Shown piece after piece: positions 6,285 through 11,989 of a stretch of DNA of 11,989 bases. Each line of letters starts with the position of its first letter. Positions within the stretch are counted from its first letter, which is position 1. Position numbers and translations under genes: made by a program. The stretch comes from an uncultured Eubacteriales bacterium (lineage in GTDB: Bacteria; Bacillota; Clostridia; Peptostreptococcales; Anaerovoracaceae): contig CADBSP010000111.1 in assembly GCA_902797405.1 (NCBI GenBank), positions 1 to 11,989 on the forward strand. Reading direction: 5' to 3'. The notes below the pieces were generated by a model, which saw only the letters and a program-made list of their open reading frames with translations, made no database searches and was not told the DNA's origin.

Positions 6285-9200
6285 CTAACCTTCTTTAGAA
6301 TCCTCACTATTTTCATCAGCTGAAGCATCATTTGCATCGGCAGGCGCGTCAGTTACGGCATTCACTGAAGACTCGGCATTCGCAGAAGACTCGGCATTCG
6401 CAGAAGACGCATCCTCCAGATTCTCCAATGGCTGCATCATATCAGCAGTTCCTGTCATGGCTTCCGCATCCTTGACGATACCAGCATTCTCACTAAGGGC
6501 ATCCAGTGCATCCTGAAGCTGCGCCATGTACTGACCATAGCTCACCCAGTCACCGTCTGCCAAGGCACTTTGCGCCTTATCATATGCTTCCGCAGCCTGG
6601 CCGATTAGTGCGTTCTGCTCTTCCAATGTTCCGGACCCTGCAATACCACCGGAGTAACCTGAACCTGAGCTTGAACTCGTACCCGAACTGTTTCCTGAGC
6701 CGGACGAGCTACCGGAGCCATTACCGGATCCGCTTCCTTGTCCGGATGATCCTGGTGAATCTGAATCCACGCCGCTTCCAAAGAGGCTTATCAAAGCTTC
6801 CTTCAGTGTAGGTTCATACGCAATTCTGTCGCCGTAGGCAACGATTATTCTCTTCACTTCAGGAATGGCCGTATTGGATGCATTCAGATAAATCGGCTCA
6901 ACATAAAGGAGAGAATCCTCTACAGGTATAACAAATAGATTGCCACGGCTATATGCTGTTCCCGCATTACTCCAAAGAGAGAAGTCCTGAGAAATCTTTG
7001 TATTTTGGTTTATCTGAGCTTCTATCTGCATTGGGCCGTAGACGGTTTTGCTCTTCGGGAAGCGGTAAAGAACCAGCTCACCATAGTGCTCACCATCATT
7101 TCTGTTTAGAAGAAGCGCCGTCATGTTTTGCTTGCCCTTCGGGGAGTACGGCAGCGTACTTACAAATTCCGCACTGGTTTCCCCAGGAAGCTTCAGTACG
7201 AAGAAATTGGATCTGATCTTGGCTTCATCCATTCCGTAGATTTCATGAGCCACATCCCAATTGTCTTCGTCCTGATAGAAGACCTTAACATCATCCATAT
7301 GATAACGACCATAGACATCCGCCTGGATTTGGAACAAGGTATGAGGATACCTGATATGCGCTCTCAGTTTTTCCGGCATTTGATCAAAGTCCTTGAAGAG
7401 CTTCGGGAAGATCTTTTGATATGTTAGAGCAATTGCATCGTCGGGATCAACCACGTAGAAATCAACGGTTCCGTTATATGCGTCTATTACAACCTTTACC
7501 GAATTTCTGATATAGTTCGTGCTTCCAACCACTCCCGAATAAGGTTCCGAATACGGATAGTATTCGCTCTGAGTGTATGCGTCGATTATCCAATAAATCT
7601 TTCCGTCTTCAACCACGGCATATGGATCGTATTCGTATGCCAGGAACGGCATAATCTTAGCAACTCTGTGGGTTATTTCACGATTGATGATAATCCTGGA
7701 ATTGCTATTTACATTGGTGCTTACCAGAAGTTTCATGCTGCCTTCTTTGATTGCAAACATGAGACGGTTAATCGGAGTAAGTCTGATTCCGGCAGTACCC
7801 TCGTACCTGGTATATCTATTCTCCTGCCCATCAGGATAATCAAATTCCTCTTCGTTGGTTCCAACAATTATATAGTCGTCGGTGGATTCACCGAAGTATA
7901 TTTCCGGACGGGTAACTTCCAATTCTTTGGCATCCGTTGTAGGCGGAATATCTTTCACCAGGATATCCGGTTGCCCGCTTGATGTTATAGTATCAACTCT
8001 GGAAACAGCAATTCCGTAACCATGAGTATATTTGATATGACGGTTAATCCAGGTGTCGTTGATTTTCTTTTCATCGATTTCACGAACCGAAAGATATGTC
8101 TGTGTATAATCGCCATCCAGAACATATCTGTCGACGTCCGTATCGTTGAACGTATAGTACTGTCTGATACTCTGAGTCTGATTGTAGAATGTCTGCACAG
8201 GCTCAAAGTCATTAATTCTGACATTGCTTATGGTCTCATCATTTGCATTTATCGCATCCGCATTCAATGAACTATTTGCAGCAAAATCCCTGACATCAAC
8301 ATTATCTATTCCATAGGCATACTGAGTATATTCAATATTGTCCGCCAGATATTTTGATTCTTTATTAATTTCATCCGGAGATACAATCATGCTCTGAACC
8401 AAAGATGCAGCCCCCTGCCCCAGCAGGAATACTGCAATCATGACTGCGGGCACGATGACCAGTCTCATGAACTTCTTCTTCGCAATGAAATAAGCGGAAG
8501 CAATAGCGCCTATAACAGAAAGCCCTATCAGGATTCTATATACCAGCAAGGTGACTTTGATATCCGTATAACCAGCGCCATAAACAATTCCCGTGTGTCC
8601 CTGCAGCAATTCGAACTGAAGCAATAAGAAATTGATTCCTATCATGATAAAGAATATCACTGCCAACAAAATCAACTGCCAGGAGCCAAGGTTAAGCAAG
8701 GTATTCATATTGGTTTTAGAAACCTGCTTTGGCGGAGTCTTGATCTTTGGTTTCTTGACTCCACCCTTGTTTAGGCTATCGAAAATATTCTTAAACGGAC
8801 TTTGCTTGAAATCATTTCCACCGAATCCATTCCATGAACCGCCTCCGCTTGAAGCGCTTTCACCTTCACTTGCACCGGCACTGGTTCCTGCATTCTTCGT
8901 TTCGTTGGAATCGCTTGCTCCATATGTACCATCGTTATTAAGACCGGGCTTTCCTCTATCGATTGGAATAGCCTCGTCTTCTTCATACACATCGGGGCTG
9001 TGCATCACCATCAAAATCATGTAGTAGAGCAATGTAGCACCGAAGAACAGGCCTACCACTCCCAAAAGGAGATCATTTAGTTTATTCAGGAACTCGTATT
9101 TAAAAAGGTAGAACGAGATGTCCATGCCAAACAAAGGATCACTCTTTCCAACATTGGTAGAATTAATGAATGCCAGGAACTCAAACCACATATGCTGAAC

Positions 9201-9581
9201 AAAGTACACCGCGATAAAGATTCCGAATGCTATAGAAATCAGATTCGTATATAGGTTGAGTTTCTTCAGGTTGGTCTCTTCCTTGGAAACTATCTTTTTA
9301 AAATATCCGCGCTTAAGTCCATGGAGGTAAAGTGCCATCAGCAAGGCTAATACCAAGGCTATTGGAACGCCGTACTTAAGCTGTGTCACAATCTTTGTGA
9401 TAAATACGCTTACGTATCCAACCTCACTGAACCAAAGCCAGTCGGTCAAGAAGTTAATCGCCAGCAGGAATGCTGAAATTATGAACACCAAAACCAAAAG
9501 GGCAATGGCTCTGCCCTTTTTGATTCCCGATGAGTTCTTCTCTTTTTTTGTTTCGTTCTTATGAACATTTAGTTTTGGCAA
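6285..9581 (-). CDS. UPF0182 family integral membrane protein
   Basis: Large membrane protein of the uncharacterised UPF0182 (COG1615) family; its biochemical role is unknown. Seven hydrophobic helices lie near residues 24-45, 70-89, 112-132, 167-192, 300-322, 343-366 and 372-398, the family pattern. The large segment after about 400 carries family-like stretches such as NRHIKYTHGYG (513-523) and RPEIYFGE (558-565). The 196-290 loop is rich in Gly, Ser and Asn. A Ser/Gly linker (935-984) joins the core to a helical segment, with GDWVSYGQYMAQLQDAL at 1026-1042, also typical of family C-termini, then an acidic Ala/Ser/Asn tail. The start is TTG at 9581, supported by AGGAGG 6 nt upstream; the first in-frame ATG is codon 82 and would remove helix 1. 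The Shine-Dalgarno overlaps the stop of the upstream gene, so the two are probably translationally coupled. At 1098 aa it is longer than many homologues, mainly from low-complexity parts. Confidence 0.92.
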   Translation of the reverse strand: MPKLNVHKNETKKEKNSSGIKKGRAIALLVLVFIISAFLLAINFLTDWLWFSEVGYVSVFITKIVTQLKYGVPIALVLALLMALYLHGLKRGYFKKIVSKEETNLKKLNLYTNLISIAFGIFIAVYFVQHMWFEFLAFINSTNVGKSDPLFGMDISFYLFKYEFLNKLNDLLLGVVGLFFGATLLYYMILMVMHSPDVYEEDEAIPIDRGKPGLNNDGTYGASDSNETKNAGTSAGASEGESASSGGGSWNGFGGNDFKQSPFKNIFDSLNKGGVKKPKIKTPPKQVSKTNMNTLLNLGSWQLILLAVIFFIMIGINFLLLQFELLQGHTGIVYGAGYTDIKVTLLVYRILIGLSVIGAIASAYFIAKKKFMRLVIVPAVMIAVFLLGQGAASLVQSMIVSPDEINKESKYLADNIEYTQYAYGIDNVDVRDFAANSSLNADAINANDETISNVRINDFEPVQTFYNQTQSIRQYYTFNDTDVDRYVLDGDYTQTYLSVREIDEKKINDTWINRHIKYTHGYGIAVSRVDTITSSGQPDILVKDIPPTTDAKELEVTRPEIYFGESTDDYIIVGTNEEEFDYPDGQENRYTRYEGTAGIRLTPINRLMFAIKEGSMKLLVSTNVNSNSRIIINREITHRVAKIMPFLAYEYDPYAVVEDGKIYWIIDAYTQSEYYPYSEPYSGVVGSTNYIRNSVKVVIDAYNGTVDFYVVDPDDAIALTYQKIFPKLFKDFDQMPEKLRAHIRYPHTLFQIQADVYGRYHMDDVKVFYQDEDNWDVAHEIYGMDEAKIRSNFFVLKLPGETSAEFVSTLPYSPKGKQNMTALLLNRNDGEHYGELVLYRFPKSKTVYGPMQIEAQINQNTKISQDFSLWSNAGTAYSRGNLFVIPVEDSLLYVEPIYLNASNTAIPEVKRIIVAYGDRIAYEPTLKEALISLFGSGVDSDSPGSSGQGSGSGNGSGSSSGSGNSSGTSSSSGSGYSGGIAGSGTLEEQNALIGQAAEAYDKAQSALADGDWVSYGQYMAQLQDALDALSENAGIVKDAEAMTGTADMMQPLENLEDASSANAESSANAESSVNAVTDAPADANDASADENSEDSKEG
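6367..6402 (-). repeat. 18-bp tandem repeat in the UPF0182 C-terminal tail
   Basis: GAAGACTCGGCATTCGCA is present at 6367-6384 and again, identical, at 6385-6402, with a partial copy (GAAGACGCAT) following. It encodes a six-residue repeat, S-S-A-N-A-E, in the acidic tail. Exact identity of adjacent copies points to a recent duplication. Confidence 0.85.
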
Positions 9582-9587
9582 TTTACG

Positions 9588-9593
9588 CCTCCT
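9588..9593 (-). promoter_or_regulatory. Ribosome binding site overlapping the upstream stop codon
   Basis: A perfect AGGAGG (minus strand) starts inside the TAG stop of the upstream gene (9594-9592) and is followed by CGTAAA and the TTG start of UPF0182. This decides the unusual TTG start and implies translational coupling of the two genes. Confidence 0.88.
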
Positions 9594-11989
9594 ATGATTC
9601 TAAATCCACTACAGTTTCAATATCCTGAACCAAAACCTCATTTTGAGATGTGTCCAGTTTGACCACTCTCACTACAACCTGCGGATCAGTTCCGTCGGAG
9701 AATTCATACATGAGTCTTACTAGCATATAGAATGCATCTCCGTCTCTTCTAATTTCACCTATCTGGAGTTTGCTCAGTTTTCTGGTTACGCCTTCTTCAG
9801 GCTCGATAGCAGCTATTTCATAATAATAGCTTGATTCGGAATCCATCAGTCTAAGCACCTCGTCGCTACCGCTATTGTATTTATCAACCAGCCTGGAATA
9901 ATACTCTATTGTGCCACCTATTAGTTCAGGCATATAGGTTACGATTTCTCCGGTGCCCGTTGTATACCAATCTGCATCGGTGAACAAGGACGCATACTGA
10001 ACGCCTTCCATTCCATAATCCTTGCCCTCTGTAAACTTCAATGCTGTGTCCTCGGCAATCTCACCAATATTGGTATTTCTAACTGCCTGCTTAATGATTG
10101 CATTCTGAACTGCGGATATTTCCGGAGTGGTAGTTTCTGTCGTTGTTTGCTCAGTTGTTTCAGTTTCAACAGGCTCTTCCACTGTGGTCTCTTTGTTAAG
10201 CCCAAACAGGCTCTGTAGCTTCTGTCCTACTGCAGTATTCTTTGCAAATACCATGATTCCTGTCAATATAACTGCTATAGCCAGAATAGCAATCAGGATA
10301 TCCAGAATCAAAAGTTTAATCTTTCCTGATTTATCCTCCTTCTCATAGTCAATGCTATTGCTGAAAATATCGCCATAGCGTAGAGGTCTCTGGAATTCGT
10401 TATCTGCATCGGGTCCGGTTGCATGGAGTGCCTTTTTCACCTCTTCGGTTTTAAACACTCTGGTTTTATGCAGGTCTTCATTCCTTGTTTCTTCAGGTTC
10501 ATTAATGTCATCCGACTCTGCAAACGCGGATCTTTTGTTTCTTCTAGCTTTAATATCTTCATCATCGGAATCAGAAATGCCTCCGACCTGATTCTCTAAT
10601 TCGCTTATTCTTCTCTCAAACTCATAGAGTTCCGGATCTTCCGGATCGGGATTGTTTTCAAATCTAATTGCTCCCGCATAAGGTTTTTCATTTATCTTAT
10701 TATCTGTTCTCGTTTCAGCCTGCTTAACCTCGAATCTGGATGGAGAAATAGTCTCAGGTTCCTGAGAATCATTTTCCGTATCAATATGAACCGGCTCCAC
10801 TATAGCGCGCTCGAACTCCTTAACTTCAGGTTCCTTCACCGGCTCAACAGCTGCTACTTCAACAGCCTCAACTTCATTAGCTACATCGCCTGCAGTCTCT
10901 TCTGCTACCTCAATCGTGCTTTCTATAGTATCCTCTGAAGTTGCTTCAACTGACTCAGCTAGCTCAACTGCCTCCGGAGCAGATTCTTCAACAGCCTCAA
11001 CTTCATTAACTACCTCGCCTGCAGTCTCTTCTGCTACCTCAGAAGTGTTTTCTACAGTATCCTCTGAAGCCGCTTCAACTGCCTTAACTGCCTCCCCTGG
11101 CTCAACTGCCTCCACAGCAGATTCTTCAACAGCCTCATCCTCGACAGTCTCAACTACTTCAGCACTCTCAGTTTCTTCAACTGCAGGCTCTTCTACAGAC
11201 TCAACTTCTGCAGTCTCAACTACTTCAGCACTCTCAGTTTCTTCAACCGCAGACTCAACCTCAGCACTCTCAACTTCTTCAACTACAGGTTCTTCAGCAG
11301 GCTCGACTTCAGCAGTTTCTTCCGCTGCATTGTTTTCGCTAAATATCTTAGCAATAATGTTCTTTGGTTCATTCTCTGCCTTAGCTTCTTCACGCCTCTG
11401 CACAACGGAATTGAAAGCTTCCTGAACTCTGGCTTCCCTTTCACTTCCGGATTCAGGCATCGGTCTGGAATATGTCGGACCTCCATTCTCATCCTGGATG
11501 CGTTTTCTCAGGCGTTCATACTCTTCATCCAAAAGTGCCTGGAATTCTGCACTCTTTTGATTGAATGTATAGAACTTATCCCTTCCCTTAGCAGTTTTCG
11601 GTGCATTGTTTGAAGAAGCCTTGCTTCTCGCCATTGAGGCTTCCTGTATATCCTTCTCAAAGTCATCCAATGCGGTGGTCTTGGTGCTGGTCTTTCTTCC
11701 CGGAACTGAGAAATTCACCGCCGGTTTCTTTGATGAAGCAGGGGTATAATCTACGTGATTGGAAGTAACTCTAACCGATTCTTCTCCTTGGTAATCGTCA
11801 TACGAGAAATCATTTCTAAATCCATTAAAGCTATCTTCTCTGTAATTATCGCCGTAATCCCTTCCGTACGAATCACGATAATCATCTCCTAATTCATCGT
11901 CATAATCTCTTCCGTACGAATTCCTGTAATCATCCTCATAATCCCTTCCATACGAATCGCGATAGTCTTCCCTATAATCGTCTTTAGGC
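9592..11989 (-). CDS. Repeat-rich single-pass membrane protein of unknown function (5' end outside window)
   Basis: I do not recognise a family. The frame is open from the window edge, and 798 residues are visible. A GTG at 11718 could be taken as a start, but it has no Shine-Dalgarno and the frame continues upstream without a stop, so it is more likely an internal valine. Segments in visible numbering: Tyr/Asp/Arg/Gly repeats with the core YR(D/N)SYGRDY (about 4-52); a linker; a charged, probably helical part (about 135-215); Glu/Val/Ala-rich acidic repeats (about 221-402); a polar part ending in RPLRYGDIFSNSIDYEKEDK; one transmembrane helix (about 556-582); a Thr/Glu-rich stalk (about 598-623); and a compact C-terminal domain (about 624-798) rich in Tyr and beta-like stretches. 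By the positive-inside rule (KSGKIK before the helix) the long disordered N-terminal part should be cytoplasmic and the C-terminal domain outside. The stop overlaps the Shine-Dalgarno of the UPF0182 gene, so the two probably act together. Confidence 0.85.
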   Translation of the reverse strand, partial: PKDDYREDYRDSYGRDYEDDYRNSYGRDYDDELGDDYRDSYGRDYGDNYREDSFNGFRNDFSYDDYQGEESVRVTSNHVDYTPASSKKPAVNFSVPGRKTSTKTTALDDFEKDIQEASMARSKASSNNAPKTAKGRDKFYTFNQKSAEFQALLDEEYERLRKRIQDENGGPTYSRPMPESGSEREARVQEAFNSVVQRREEAKAENEPKNIIAKIFSENNAAEETAEVEPAEEPVVEEVESAEVESAVEETESAEVVETAEVESVEEPAVEETESAEVVETVEDEAVEESAVEAVEPGEAVKAVEAASEDTVENTSEVAEETAGEVVNEVEAVEESAPEAVELAESVEATSEDTIESTIEVAEETAGDVANEVEAVEVAAVEPVKEPEVKEFERAIVEPVHIDTENDSQEPETISPSRFEVKQAETRTDNKINEKPYAGAIRFENNPDPEDPELYEFERRISELENQVGGISDSDDEDIKARRNKRSAFAESDDINEPEETRNEDLHKTRVFKTEEVKKALHATGPDADNEFQRPLRYGDIFSNSIDYEKEDKSGKIKLLILDILIAILAIAVILTGIMVFAKNTAVGQKLQSLFGLNKETTVEEPVETETTEQTTTETTTPEISAVQNAIIKQAVRNTNIGEIAEDTALKFTEGKDYGMEGVQYASLFTDADWYTTGTGEIVTYMPELIGGTIEYYSRLVDKYNSGSDEVLRLMDSESSYYYEIAAIEPEEGVTRKLSKLQIGEIRRDGDAFYMLVRLMYEFSDGTDPQVVVRVVKLDTSQNEVLVQDIETVVDLES
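10858..11124 (-). repeat. Two copies of a 129-138 bp repeat encoding acidic sequence
   Basis: Copy A (10858-10986, 129 bp) and copy B (10987-11124, 138 bp) both begin TTCAACAGCCTCAACTTCAT and share long near-identical stretches such as CGCCTGCAGTCTCTTCTGCT. Copy B has 9 extra bases near its end, still in frame. Each codes for about 43-46 residues containing the core EVAEETAG. The close match at DNA level suggests duplication more recent than the rest of the gene. Confidence 0.85.
11145..11276 (-). repeat. 66-bp tandem repeat encoding acidic sequence
   Basis: CAGTCTCAACTACTTCAGCA begins at 11145 and again at 11211, a 66-bp (22-residue) period. The encoded unit contains VEETESAEVVET. More degenerate, shorter copies of the same Glu/Val/Ser theme continue to about 11310. 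Confidence 0.8.
11854..11970 (-). repeat. Tyr/Asp/Arg repeat array at the visible N-terminal part
   Basis: Three related 33-bp blocks start at 11854, 11902 and 11938, spacings of 48 and 36 bp, both multiples of three. Each contains CTTCC(G/A)TACGAAT on the plus strand and encodes YR(D/N)SYGRDY. The array approaches the window edge and may continue beyond it. Confidence 0.85.

Noticed and set aside
6259..6289. Inverted repeat GTTAGATT/AATCTAAC around the UPF0182 stop as a terminator
   Set aside because: The stem has only 8 mostly A-T pairs, a 15-nt loop and no following T run, so it is too weak to call.
10916..11425. 169-codon Ser/Thr/Ala-rich open frame on the plus strand, resembling a surface adhesin
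   Set aside because: Its composition is the direct complement of the Glu/Val/Ala codon repeats on the minus strand. The minus frame has a membrane helix, flanking unique domains and a coupled downstream gene.
11716..11718. GTG as the start of the repeat protein
   Set aside because: There is no Shine-Dalgarno upstream and the frame stays open, with coherent repeats, to the window edge.

Overview
The window reads as a stretch of a Bacillota chromosome, most likely an anaerobic member of the Clostridia of the Lachnospiraceae type. This rests on moderate G+C, Shine-Dalgarno sites of the AGGAGG type, GTG and TTG starts, a long clostridial-style glutamine synthetase, a UPF0182 membrane protein and an Orn/Lys/Arg-type decarboxylase. 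The taxonomy is an inference from gene content. All six genes lie on the minus strand, so transcription runs from high to low coordinates. I see no tRNA, rRNA, CRISPR array, insertion sequence or phage gene.

Layout in transcription order: (1) 11989-9592, a repeat-rich membrane-anchored protein of unknown function whose 5' end lies outside the window. (2) 9581-6285, a UPF0182 family seven-helix membrane protein with a TTG start; its Shine-Dalgarno overlaps the stop codon of gene 1. (3) 6176-4203, a long glutamine synthetase with a GTG start, preceded by three tandem 15-bp repeats. (4) 4022-2748, seryl-tRNA synthetase, after an AT-rich 180-bp gap. (5) 2679-1147, cardiolipin synthase, after a perfect 14-bp hairpin. 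(6) 1131-1, an Orn/Lys/Arg decarboxylase whose 3' end lies outside the window, 15 bp after cardiolipin synthase.

Genes 1 and 2 look translationally coupled and probably act together at the membrane. Genes 5 and 6 form a tight pair. Glutamine synthetase (nitrogen assimilation) and SerRS (translation) are housekeeping genes between them, probably with their own leaders.

The most unusual property is the amount of in-frame tandem repeat and low-complexity sequence in neighbouring genes. There are Tyr/Asp/Arg repeats and acidic 129- and 66-bp repeats in gene 1, Ser/Gly and 18-bp repeats in UPF0182, and 15-bp repeats plus Ser-rich insertions in the decarboxylase. I see no clear defence, mobile or biosynthetic system. 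The best candidate for something undescribed is the repeat protein/UPF0182 pair.
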